DNA of 64,000 bases from Sarcocystis neurona (lineage: Eukaryota > Apicomplexa > Conoidasida > Eucoccidiorida > Sarcocystidae), in contig KL647299.1 in NCBI GenBank assembly GCA_000727475.1, positions 3,209,615 through 3,273,614 on the forward strand. The letters are read 5' to 3'. The position numbers and the translations under genes were made by a program. Below the pieces are notes generated by a model. It did no database searches and was not told the DNA's origin. It saw only the letters and a program-made list of their open reading frames with translations. How positions within the stretch are numbered: position 1 is the stretch's first letter; every line of letters starts with the position of its first letter. Of this stretch, positions 45,590 through 56,689 are shown piece after piece.

Positions 45590-45652
45590 GGAGCAGGGGC
45601 TGTCATAGGAAGCAGGTGCTGCCATAGGAAGCAGGTGCTGCCATAGGAAGCA
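45590..45652. repeat. 19-bp tandem repeat
   Basis: Nearly three copies of CATAGGAAGCAGGTGCTGC. Confidence 0.85.
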
Positions 45653-45658
45653 CCACAT

Positions 45659-48600
45659 TCAGCAGCCGTCGGAGCAACACAGCAACTCTGTCGCCAGCAG
45701 CTTCCCACCCGCTGTCGCAGCAGCAGCATCGGCAACACCAGCAGCTCGAGTGGCACAGAACCAGCAACAGTAGCACGAGGAGTTGTTGTAGCAGCTGCAG
45801 GCGCGCGGCAGTGGCAGCAGCCGAGAGCAGTGCCAGTGAGAGCAGCGGTCGGGGGTCCAGCGTGGGGCAGCCAGCAGCCGGTGCGTCCGAGTGAAAGACG
45901 GCGACGGCTGCAGCAGGAGTAGTAGCCCCGGCAGCAGCAGTGCGAACGAGTGGTCACCAGGGTAGGTGAAGAGGTGTGCAGCAGCGGCCCAAGCGGAAGG
46001 AGCAGCAGCAGCAGCAGCAATACCAGCAGAAGCGGCAGAAGCACATGCAGGCAGGCGTGTGTAGCTTATGGCGTGATACGCAAGGGCAGCACCACCACAC
46101 AGAGCCACCACTAGCATGCGCACACGGAAGAAAAGAGCAGCTGACAAGCGTGTCTCGGTCCCTCTGCAGCAACAGGCAGTGGGCCAGATTTCAGAGGAGA
46201 GCTGTGCTGGGCTCTGTGGAAGCAAAAAAGGCGCGGCAGACGCGTAGTGTGAGACGATAAGGCGCAGAGGGCCAACAGGGCGCGACAGGCGCAGACAGCG
46301 CCGTGCGCACGAGAGTAACAGCAGCAAGAATTCAGTCGTGGACGGCAGCGGGGGCGTCTGGGGCCCAAAATTTGTGCTGCTGGTGCTGCTACTGCACGCG
46401 TTCTGGCAGCTTGGCAGCAGCTGCGGCTACTGCACGGGTAATCATAACGACGCGCTGATGTTGCGCGGTGCTGGCAGGGGAACGGGAAGAAAGGGACGGG
46501 AGTGCCACCATGGGCTTTCCAGCTGTGTGACGATGGCCCAGGGAAATATATACGGAAGAAAAAAAGCCATACACGTAGGGGATAGAAAAAGGAGAGAAGA
46601 GGAAACTCAGCAGAGGAGGGTGGACGGTAAAAGAGCAGCAAGAACAAAACGACAGCTAGCGCAGAAAACGTGTCCGTCAAGGAAAGCGGCACAGCGGTAG
46701 TCAGTCAGTCATTCGCACAGCAGCACCAGCAGCGGAGCACCCGCAGCGCCCGGCTACAGCAGCAGCAGAGCCGCAGGAGCAGCGGAGCCGCAGGAGCACC
46801 AGAGCCGCAGCAGCAGCAGAGCAGCAGAGCAGCAGAGCCGCAGGAGCAGCAGAGCAGCAGAGCAGCAGAGCCGCAGGAGCAGCAGACCGGCAGGAGCAGC
46901 AGAGCAGCAGCAGCGGGGCAGGAACAGAGCGCGCAGCAGCAGAGCAGCGGCGACGATGACGGCAGCAGCTGCAGGACGCCGCAGTGGTCGCCCGTACACT
47001 GCCGCCTTTTCACAAGAATTCGAGGCAAAATGACGGCACGAACACTCCCCTACCATGTGTGCGGTCCTCGTGGCAGCAGTACGGCGGAAGGCAGTCATCC
47101 ACGTGCCCACGCGCAGGGCTAGTTTCAGCAGCAGCACGAGGAGCCGGCGAAACAGCGGAGTGAACCTGCACGCCGGCAAGCAGCAGCGGACCGCACCGAC
47201 ACAAGCAACAGCAGTCTGTTGAACGCGGCGATGGACGGCTGTCACCAAGTCGGGAAAACAGGCATCCTCTAGTACAAGCACGGCGTCTGATGTAGCATTT
47301 GCTGTCGTGGGGGAGGGGAGGGCCAGCGGCAGCGGGAAAATCATGTATTTTATCACGGGAGTCGTGGCCAGGAGCCGCACAGCCGCTGTGGCCGCAAGAG
47401 CAGCAGCGGCAACGACAGCAGCAATCGCGCAGCACCGCCAGAAGGGGGGCACATGTACTATGAAGAGCACGGACGGCCGGTTAGCTTCTTGCGTGAGACT
47501 GCCACTGGCGCAGTTTTCGCTTCGTTTCAGCGGCGAAGAAGACGAGCTGCTCCAAAAGATGCAACAAAAGACGGCAACATCGGCTAACCCCACCGAAGCG
47601 CGAGATGGAGGAGGGAAGAAAAAAGGGGAGAAGCGTAGTCCTACAGCTCAGGGAAGAATAGTAGTAGTGTGCGGAAGGCGGCGTAGCAGGCGCAAGCAGC
47701 AACGCCAGGCAGAAGAGAACGCTGTAGTACACTCGCGCACGCACTCCCTGGCCTGCCACGCGCTTCTCCCTCCACCTCGCGGCAGAAAAGGACGTTGTCA
47801 GCCGAGGGGTGCAGCAGGTACCGATGATACACAGAGGAGGACGGGGGGCCGGAGGGTTGGGGGGAGCAGGAGGAGCTGCAGGAGCAGCAAAAACAGCGGC
47901 AAAGCGTCTAGCTGTTTACCCACTGCAAGATAGCCACTCTGCCAGCAGCCGGAGAACGGCAGCTTTACTAGCGGCAGCAGCACACGTCGCGGGAGCGCAG
48001 CAGTAGCGTGCACGCCCGGCAGCAGTCAGCAGAAGGAGTGAACTTTCACTTCTCCAGCAGTCGCGCAGCCTCCTGCGCAGCGCGGAGCTGCAGCTCCTTC
48101 CCTGCTGGCAGTAACGGCAGTAATACGAGGGGCGGTGAAAGCAGCAGCAGCAACAAAAAAGAGCCGGGCGCGGCACAGTATTACTGGCGACGGTGTGCCT
48201 CCAGCAGCACGAGTTCGTGCGGCGGCCGCACGTGTGCCCCCGCTAGTAGAGCTGCGACCGGGGGCGCAGGGACGCAGCAGCAAGTTAGTACACCAGGCGC
48301 AACGTAGCAAACAAGCCTCTGGCAGGGGATGCTTCTTCTCACGAGCTCGCCACCACTGCTGCAGGTGCACATCACGGACAGCAGGCGCGTCACACACGAA
48401 GCAACACCACTGGTGATAGTCGTGTACCAGTAGTAGTACAACCACTAGTCGCAGCAGCTACGACAACACATAGAGAGACGGGGTGCTGCTGCCGCAGCTG
48501 ATGCGAGCCGCAGCAGCAGCGTCGGCAGGAGCTGTTGCGACAGCAACGAATGCAGACCAGCCCAGGGGCTCTATGCGGACCGCTCGCATAGAGGCAGGGC
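45659..48600 (-). CDS. candidate multi-exon minus-strand gene with Ala repeats
   Basis: Several minus-strand frames contain Ala runs mixed with ordinary sequence. About 48579-48455 reads MRAVRIEPLGWSAFVAVATA. About 48415-48040 includes HLQQWWRAREKKHPLPEACL. About 47460-47160 includes DAVLVLEDACFPDLVTAVHR. About 46230-45940 includes VVALCGGAALAYHAISYTRL. CTG repeats read as GCT (Ala), the same register used in the helicase gene. Exon junctions were not resolved and a plus-strand frame at 47307-47933 competes. No family recognised; the hydrophobic and helical character would fit membrane or HEAT-like sequence. Confidence 0.3.
46740..46925. repeat. GAGCAGCAGAGCCGCAG tandem repeat
   Basis: Imperfect units of about 30 bases combining AGCAGCAG with AGCCGCAGG, read on the minus strand as Leu/Cys runs. 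Confidence 0.75.
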
Positions 48601-48689
48601 AGCAGCCAGCGTAGCGAAGAGATGGGTTGTGCCGCGGTTACATGACATAATACTACAAAAAACCACGCAACTCTGCAGGGTGGTGGCAC

Positions 48690-49734
48690 GTGGGATACAA
48701 CGAACAATATGTCTCTGCCTCGGCCGGTACAGAGATCTGCAGCAGGACTTCTATGCGCCCATACTGGCAAGACACGTGCCAGACGGCGGTGCGCTTTGAA
48801 ACTCCTGCGGCAGTCCTCGCTGCCCAGCGACTCTTTCTTGGTGCTGCGGAGGTAGCTTCCTCTATGCGTCTGGTCTCCGGAAACGTTGACTTACCCCTGC
48901 GAACACACGCTCCCCGATGCACCAACATCCAGAGCTGGCAAAGCGTGTGTGCCGTCACTGCTGCTGTTATATGCACAATTGCAGGTGCTGCTGCTCCACT
49001 ACCACTCGGTCGGGGGCCACTGCTGTTGAGACAGCCGCTGTCAGTGCTTCGAGTTGCTGCTGCTGCTAAGGCCTATTTTGACACGTTGCTGCCGTCGCTG
49101 CTCGAGGATAGCGGGTGCTGCGACTCACCTGGCGGCTCACGTGTTGACGCATCCACCCCCACCTCTCTTACGAGCGGTTGCTCTTGACAAAGTCGCTCGT
49201 ACGATGCCAGACGGAGCGGCCACTCCTGAGAGGAACAACGACGACGGGCAGGTCTCCTTGGAGTGGCTGCTGCTGCCGTTGGTAATAATACGCTCCGACT
49301 TCCGTAGTGGTGGCACTGGTGCCGCTGTAGGACTTAACCACTGCTGCTGCAGCAGGAGCAACTGCTTCCCTGCGAGTCGGCCTCCTGCTGCTATCGCTGT
49401 CCTGCTGCTTCAACTGCTGTGTGTCTGCGCCTGCACTGCAGTTGCTGTCGGCGGGAAACTGCTCTTGTGGTCTGGTCCTGCTGCTGGCGCCAGTAGTGAA
49501 GGGGCTGCTGCAGGTGATCAGGGACCCTACGGCTGCTCTTGTAAGACCACCCGTTGTTGTTCTGCAGCTGGGTTGTTCTTACGACAGGCACTGCTTGCGC
49601 TGCTTCTCCTGCTGGGGGAGTTCGAAGCTGCGCTTCTCACAAGGCGAGGTCTCTCCGGGCTACGACGGCTTGTCCGTTTTCAGCTGCAAAGCAGCAGCGA
49701 AATCGCGAGGACGTTTGCTCTTACGTCTCGATGA
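48690..49734 (+). CDS. candidate plus-strand gene, unknown function
   Basis: Two overlapping plus frames, 48690-49187 and 49054-49734, would need an intron or frameshift to join. The first includes MRPYWQDTCQTAVRFETPAA and AAEVASSMRLVSGNVDLPLR and an Ala-rich stretch near 48.96-49.07 kb. The second includes QVSLEWLLLPLVIIRSDFRS and LLLLLGEFEAALLTRRGLSG and ends at 49734. Both avoid pure repeat and look coding. If real, the gene is divergent from the minus-strand candidate just upstream. No domain recognised. Confidence 0.35.
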
Positions 49735-49799
49735 GAGCGTACAACCTTACCATACACCTACAGACGCGCATGACACATTAACGCTAAATTTCCTCGTAA

Positions 49800-51955
49800 C
49801 TTGAGCGCCCTAGTGAGTTGCACTTGTGTATAACTGCCATAGAGTATTTGTTGTGTTTGACGGTCGCCTCTTGATGCCGCTCCTACTGATGAACGTGCTG
49901 GTGCCCTCTGCATTCCACGGTGTGCTGTATGTACAATCCTTGTGCGCAGGCGTTTTGCCGTGACGAGGAGAAAGTCTCGGTGGAATGCCGGAGTCGAACA
50001 ATGTTCGGTGAAGGGAGTTTGTAGCTCTGCTTAGGGGTTTCCGCTTGAGAAACGGTAGGAGACTCGGCCACACGTCGGCTGATGTTGACGGCGGCCTCTC
50101 CTGCGGTCGTCGCTCTCCATTTCTTTCCTCTGCTGCCCTCTGTGATAGTTACGCCCGTGGCTGTTGCTGCTCGAACACCGCATTTGTCGCTGGTTTTCTT
50201 TGTGGACACGCGTATGCCCATCCGTGGAATTATATTTTCCTGTATGTAGAAGTACCTACGTACATGTGGGTATGCGTGTGGTCGTCCAGCACACGCATAC
50301 GTATCTGCGTTGTTCTCTCCGTATACGTGCATGTGGATACGCGTACGCACATGCGGAAGAAATCCGACTTCTGCACTTGAGGTTACCCTTTGTCGCTACA
50401 ACCTACTTATTCTAAGCCTCACCGTCGACCATATCTGCGTATGCGGAAGCTATTTCAAAGTAAAAGAAAGAGGCTTTTGTTTTTAAGCCTCACGTGCGCC
50501 TACTGCTTCTCCTTCCCCCCAACATCCTGCAGAGTGGGGTGACTCGAGTATATTATTTATTTACAGATATCGCTGATGTTCGTATACGTACAGATGGTTT
50601 GACGAAGGGTGCACGTAGATCGCGACAGTGTTCCTAGTGCTCACTGAAGCGTGTACACCTGTTGCGTATCAGCGTAGTTGCTACAAGCAGAGTACGCGTA
50701 GGTCTTGAAGGCTATGTCTGCGTCCTTCTGATGGTAATCGCAACGAGAGAGAATCCTCCGTGCAAGTATCGAAGTTCTGGACCAGCCCTCTACAGCTACA
50801 AACTGGACACTGACAAGAAATGTGCTACTGTACATGTCTACGTGAACACGCGGGTAGACAGTCGGGTGAACGATAGTCCAGATTCACATAGGTAGGAAAA
50901 TTGCGACAGAATCCCACGAGAGATGAACAGACGGGGTTCAGGAATTCTTTCCTGAACATACACGCACGTATAAACGTGTACATACGCGTACGCTCCGACG
51001 TCTTTCACGTTGGTGTGTGAGCACATACAGACAACCGACGTTGTTTGTGTGTGTGCGCAGTCACAGGTGAATGGACGCGCGTGTCTGCGGCTACTGCAAA
51101 ACTGTCGATAGTATAGTAGACGTGCTTTGGCGTGCACACAATCCCACAAAAGGGACACGGACACATTTCGCCTGTGATCCGTTTATACATCAACGTGTGT
51201 ACTGAAGTCAGACCGTGTTCCGTCTAGTACATTCGTACACACATTTTGACGTACGTGGTTGGTTGAGTCTACATCAGCCCACCCAGATGCGCGCAAGTAG
51301 ATCTGCAGCGATTAAGGGTGGAACGTGGAACTGTGTGAACACATCCGCACACTTCGGAGTGTATGTCTTGCTAGCGTTTCGCGGCTGTGGCATCCACAAA
51401 AATGAGTTGCCTTCACGACGCTGCTGCACGTGGACCCCTCCCTTCCAGCAGTAGCACGCGCATTCGAATGAGGACTACGATATTCGACGTGCGTGTCGAA
51501 TCCTGCTGTGCGTACCACGCAAGTCGTAAAACAGCACAGGACACGGAGGACAAGTTTTTACGTATATCTCCTACGCGCCTGACGACGGCATAATGTTTGT
51601 CATTGTCGTGCAGAAGCTGTGAAAGCGGGGGTACTGTTGTATTCGTTAGTACCTTTAGTAATACTAGTGTCTTTGGATTTGGTGTACCCGGCAGTAGTGG
51701 TGGTAGTTATGGGCAGGTAGTAGCTCTGGGAGTAGTAGTGCTGGTCTGAGTTTCGGTAGCGGCGGACAGGTAGTAGTTTTGGGAATAGGTGTGATGGTCG
51801 GAGTCGGGATACCTGATGGCAACAGCATAACTAATCGCTGTCGAGAGAGCGACTCAAGTAGGAGCAGAACTGGTCCTAGTAGCAGTAGTAGCAGCAGGAG
51901 GAGTAGGAGTAGGAGTTGTAATAGTAGTAGGAGGAGTTGTAATAGTAGTAGTAGT

Positions 51956-51987
<32 letters not shown>

Positions 51988-52460
51988 GATGATGATGCGG
52001 CCAGTCACGGCCATAATATAAGAGACGTTTCAGCGCATCCAAGGCCGCTGTTGCAGCATTCAGACAGGAAGCGAGAGTTGCAGGCGCTAGAAGAGAAGTA
52101 ACCGAGGACCGATTCAACTCCCTTCAACCTGCGGACGAAGGTCGTGATCCACTTTTAATACGCGTGTCCGTGGAACTGCGGAAGCGTGTCCGCTAGAATT
52201 GCCAGGCTCCGCAAAAGAGAGGAGTCGAAGCAGTGAAGCAGTGCTGTTGAGCTCTGTGCAGTGAGTAAATAGAGGGAACATGCATCTACAGAGTGGACTG
52301 AAACCGCCTTTAAGCCGGAAAAAAGTGCGCTCGTGTCTGCAGCAGCGTGGAGGCTAACACGAACGAACCGTGACTCTGTATGCTCCGACGACGTAATTTC
52401 GACACTGCACTGGTTCTTGAGTAAGAATTTTCCAAGGATGGTGCCGTCACCGAGCACACG
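49800..52460. other. start of repeat-poor segment, no supported gene
   Basis: CAG/CTG tracts stop at about 49.75 kb. The DNA here has near-even base composition and short frames only. The only repeats are trinucleotide tracts near 51.9 kb. Confidence 0.55.
51880..52000. repeat. AGT/AGG and ATG triplet tracts
   Basis: A GTAGTAGCAGCAGGAGGAG-type stretch is followed by an ATG repeat of about 14 units with one GTG interruption (51956-51998). Confidence 0.9.
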
Positions 52461-52711
52461 TCTGCACGGGTGGTGCTCTTTGTTTGTAGGTTTCGTACGG
52501 GTGTAGATCCAACAGAGAGTTCAGGGGTAACGCAACCTAAGACCCTTGGTGTGGCACCGGTTGCCGTATCGGAGACGCAGTGGAAAACGGCGAGTACATC
52601 GACTGGGTGTTCCACCTGTGTTAGTGGTGCTGCTGGTGATGATGCCGGTGGTCCCGTGGCTGCTGGTACCGCGGCCCATGCTGCAGATGCGTCGTAAGCA
52701 GACACCTTCAC
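52310..52711 (-). CDS. weak minus-strand coding candidate
   Basis: A 133-codon minus frame without ATG, with balanced composition including VDVLAVFHCVSDTATGATPR and a possible donor TGCTCG|GTGACG. The plus strand is open over 52470-52697 too. It may instead be leader or promoter DNA of the secreted-protein gene downstream. Confidence 0.2.
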   Translation of the reverse strand: MKVSAYDASAAWAAVPAATGPPASSPAAPLTQVEHPVDVLAVFHCVSDTATGATPRVLGCVTPELSVGSTPVRNLQTKSTTRADVCSVTAPSLENSYSRTSAVSKLRRRSIQSHGSFVLASTLLQTRAHFFPA

Positions 52712-53208
52712 CGAAAATGCGTCGTAACATCGTCAGATGTTTCGGGTGGCTCACGAGCGACTCCGGTGGCTCGGCCGGTGCTGTCTCTGCGATTACCGGT
52801 CTTCGGGTTCGCGTAACGTAGTGACGCGGCTGTCGCCACCAGGTCGGTCTCCGCAGGTAGACACGGGCCGAACCAGACAACAGCGGGCAGCGGCGTTTTG
52901 AATCGGCTTCAGCAGGGCAGCAGGGGCACCACCGGCCGCAGAAATGGTGTGGCGAGCAGGACGAGGTTGAACACAGGTAGCCGGACCGACAGCTACGGCT
53001 CAGGGGTTGTGAGTGTTGCTGAACGTGTCCGCATTGGTCAGCCAGTGATGTGTCTGTTCTTGTCTCTTGTCGCCGACCGGACGCCGCGTCACAGATGGAA
53101 GGGGTACAGTTCATCAGCTTTTTTTTTTCCTCAGAATAACGCAACGGAGTTGACCAAGCAACTCTTTCACTGACGCCTATCCACCGTCGTAGCTCGCCGT
53201 CGTCCAAG

Positions 53209-53648
53209 ATGTCGAAGCTACTGCTGTGGAGTACACTTGTGCTCCTCGTGCTGCTGCTGTTGGCAGCAGCCTGCCACGCGGAAGAAGCCAGTGGCAGCGT
53301 AGCGGAGGCAGAAGAAAAGGAGGCTGAAGGACAAGGGCCAGAACCGGAAGAAGGGAAGTAAGTGTCGTATGACTGTACCTACATATTGTACAAAACTATT
53401 TCTTTTGCCGCAGCGGCACACGTGGACAAGCGAACGAGGTAGTAGCGACGCTGGGCAAACGTGCGGCACGGCGGTTGGCGTGTCCTACCTACTCTACAAC
53501 GCTCTACGAAGACGGAAGCGGAGTCCTAGCCTGCGTTTCCGGGCACTCCCCCCGCAGCTGTTGTTCAAGTGGATATGCCTTTGTGCTGTTCAGATACAGT
53601 ATTTCTGAACGCCTTCAAAGTGAATTGATGAGGCTTTTTAAAGCGTAG
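53209..53648 (+). CDS. small predicted secreted protein, two exons
   Basis: Exon 1 (53209-53357) starts at ATG with A at -3 and encodes a clear signal peptide, MSKLLLWSTLVLLVLLLLAA, with likely cleavage after ACHA. An acidic stretch of Glu/Gly/Pro follows. The donor is a perfect GTAAGT. Exon 2 (53414-53648) follows TCTTTTGCCGCAG and keeps the frame to TAG, giving 127 residues. The mature part contains Cys in LACPTYS, VLACVSG and RSCCSSG and ends RYSISERLQSELMRLFKA. There is no GPI-type hydrophobic tail and no transmembrane span beyond the signal, so it is probably soluble or destined for a secretory organelle. It carries no amino-acid repeats. It is not obviously a TA4-type surface antigen. 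Function unknown. Confidence 0.6.
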
Positions 53649-53649
53649 G

Positions 53650-55680
53650 CCAGGGGCTGAGCAGCGAAGGGATAGCGGCGTGCATTAAGAATGTTGTATA
53701 TCAGTACAGCTAGGCATACGTAGGCAACCGATCGAATGCTCATGGACTTCACGTATGTACAGGTGAGTTTGAGACAGGCTGAGAGCTGCTTGTTTCACAT
53801 TCATGCAGGCAGATTCTCACGTTTGCGCCACGCAGGCAGACAGCTCTGCGGACTGTGTACTTGTTTCTTTTTCCAACGAATCCATAACGACCACTAATGA
53901 GAGGAAAGAAAGATTTGCTTACGTAACGCCTCACGCAATGTGTCCACATTGAAAATGTCAAGTAGATGAAGTAGCCGATTACCAAACATGTCGAAGAAGC
54001 GCGGGCGCAAATACGTACACGAGAAAGTTGGTGACGGACCGGATCGTGGTGGATCCGTTTGCATCACAAGCAGGTAGAGCTGGACCGATTCGTCAACAGA
54101 AAGAGGAGGACGGTTGAGCTTTAGCGTAAGTATTTATGTCTCACGTATTCGGAAGTTTGACTCACTGCGTGCACGTCCGTACTCCGAGATACTAGCATAT
54201 ATGCATGCGCACATATATGTATCCTAGCCTGCACGTTAGGAATCGTGAGGAAATATAGACGCTGAACACGCAGGATATATATATATATTTATGGGTATGC
54301 ATCCGGAGGAGCCGGACAGGGCTAAGAGTCAGAGTGAAAAGTCGGGCATTTGCAGACGTTGACGGAAGCAAAGTGCTTCTGGGTGAGAGGGCACGAAAGA
54401 AGTAGAGAAAAGTGTAGGTTACCGACTGTCAAGGCATGCGTACCGGTGCTAATTCATTCACTGTCACTTTCTACGTATCAGGTACAAGTCCATATACGTG
54501 CAAGCGGATCTTCGTGTAGTTGCCAGTGTGCAGGCACGTTCTTGTGCAGAGGAGTGAGGTGATGCTATAATGGAGGCTAAAGAGGTGAATAGCTTCTTCA
54601 GGTAAATCATAATGAATAAGTGAGGAAGTAGATCTACACTTATATACGACCGGAGAAGAACGTGTCTGTCATCTCCCTGTGAAACCCAGAGGACGAGCGG
54701 TGTCTGTTACGCATTGTGTAGACTTCCAACATGTATGGATGCGTACGTTGTGCCACCAGTCACTGAGAAGAAGTGCTTTGCAGCTTAAGTGTGCCGTAGT
54801 GTACGGTGATATGGAATGGATATGATTCCCGTCCCCCCTGATTGTAGAGGATCTGCACCAGTCGTGCAGCGTTATCTAGCGTTCTCTGCTACTCCACGAT
54901 GAATAAGTATCAAGAGGAGAATGCGTACGTGATCAAACGTGATAAACACATCTGCCTGTACAAGATGCTTCGAAGAGCGTTGTGTTTATTGGCGTAAAGG
55001 TGTCTGCTCTGGTATCCTCCACTCTGGGTACGTTTATCTAGTGTGGCACCGACACTAAATTGAATAGCGGGAGTGGTTCACGTGAGCGCTGTAATTCCCG
55101 GTGCACGAAGTTCACACAGACGAGATTGGAGTGTGACGCCTGCGTGTCTTCAGTGTGAGCACTTTCGGAAAGGCAGCTTAGGAAATGGACGCCCGACAGT
55201 GATACGCCTCCATGTAGCAGACATATGCAGATACTGTTCATGAGCTGACCTTCTTATTAATGCTTTTTTGTACATATGCACATGGGTGTACTTGGTAATG
55301 CACAAACACCGTGCGCTACTCATACGTCTTTATGGACGACGAAACTCTTCCGTATATCAGCTGCATACTACAAATATCACTTGTGCACTGAATGGAAGCA
55401 CCGGTCGTCAACTGCTTACGTGTAGGCACACATACGGTTGTGTTCAGTGCTACGTAAGATGGTATTGCATTTGCGCATGTTCGTGCACTCATCCGAAAGA
55501 ATCCTAAGGTATAAATACGTGCTACACCGCAGTCGCGGTGTTGGCAAGTCCTTCACTACGAGACTACGGCAGACGACTGCAGTGGCAAAGAGAGTAGTAG
55601 TAGAATTCGGAGGAATAGTGAAGCAGAATAGTAGTTGTGGCTGTTGCGTCCGGGGACAGACTGCAACCTCGCGATCTCGG
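53650..55680. other. intergenic, no supported gene
   Basis: Only short frames. A TA run lies near 54275-54290. No CAG tracts, and nothing that looks coding on either strand. Confidence 0.5.
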
Positions 55681-55686
55681 AAAGTA

Positions 55687-56685
55687 ATGTTCGTTGGCCT
55701 CTGCTCGATGCTGTTGTGTCTACTGCTCGTACATATCAGCGAGGAAGAGGACGAGGAGGGCGAAAATGAAGAAGACCTCGAGGTAGGCAGCAAAGAAGAA
55801 AAAGCAACTCTGCTGTTAGGGGCCGGGTCTCGGCTGATCCGAACGAATGCACTTCCTGCCACGGCTTCTGAAGATTCGGAATTGCCCACCGATGCCGGGA
55901 AGCAGCGCGAGCTGGCGATACGCGTACGGGAACTGTTGTCGCGTCTTCCTATCATTCCTCTTTCCCAACAGCCCGTCCTACACAAGGAGACCCTTGTTGT
56001 TGCTGCTCCGGATCCAGCGTCTGCAACCCTTGGCCCTGCTCCGGCCCTTGCTTCTGCCACCCTTGCTGCTGGTGTCCCTGATATTCCCGCACCTGTTGAA
56101 CCGATCTCTACTCCCACCCAAGTAGGTCCGGCTATACGCGTTCCTGTTTCTCGTGCCCCGGCCGCTGCTGCTCTGGCTGCTCTTATTGCGGCTCCACTTC
56201 TTTTGGACAAGAAATCAGCCGTCTCTGACGACTTACCTGACAACCACATAAGGAGAGCCCGAGCTGCCGCACTTGTGGCTACGCCACTATATGGAGGACT
56301 TGCCACTACACACGGTTTTCCAGCTGCTTTCACTACTGGCAGGCAGCACGACTATCGAATTTCGAATTTGCCGCTTGCGGTTACTGCCGAAACACCGGGA
56401 ACAACAGGCACACAACCAGAAGTAGTCCACCCGTCTCTTGTTGACCTTGTGCCGCGTGAGGAGCCCCACGTCGCTGAAGTGCAACACTTAGTCAGCCCTA
56501 CGGAGTTCGTACGTGTATTTGACGTTATGAACGCGTTCAACACGCTGGTAAACTGGGTCGAAAACATTAAACAGGAGCTTAATTCCAGCGATTCCGGCAC
56601 TAGCTCGACCCAAGGTGAAGAAGAAACGGCAGAGAGACCAGCTGGTCGTCCGGCACTCCGTGCTCGCCCAGCTCGTGCGGATTGA
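55687..56685 (+). CDS. predicted secreted acid-rich protein
   Basis: A single uninterrupted frame of 332 residues from the ATG at 55687 to TGA at 56683. I chose this start because it puts a signal peptide (MFVGLCSMLLCLLLVHI) at the N terminus and has G at -3. The same frame is open upstream to 55438, with an ATG at 55459 that would make it a type II membrane protein of 408 residues. The signal is followed by EEEDEEGENEEDLEV, then Pro/Ala/Thr-rich sequence, a hydrophobic patch (AAALAALIAAPLLL, about residue 178), a conserved-looking FVRVFDVMNAFNTLVNWVEN near the C terminus and an acidic/basic tail. No Gln or Ala homopolymers. No known domain recognised. Frame length alone makes chance unlikely. 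Confidence 0.7.
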   Translation: MFVGLCSMLLCLLLVHISEEEDEEGENEEDLEVGSKEEKATLLLGAGSRLIRTNALPATASEDSELPTDAGKQRELAIRVRELLSRLPIIPLSQQPVLHKETLVVAAPDPASATLGPAPALASATLAAGVPDIPAPVEPISTPTQVGPAIRVPVSRAPAAAALAALIAAPLLLDKKSAVSDDLPDNHIRRARAAALVATPLYGGLATTHGFPAAFTTGRQHDYRISNLPLAVTAETPGTTGTQPEVVHPSLVDLVPREEPHVAEVQHLVSPTEFVRVFDVMNAFNTLVNWVENIKQELNSSDSGTSSTQGEEETAERPAGRPALRARPARAD

Positions 56686-56689
56686 AACA

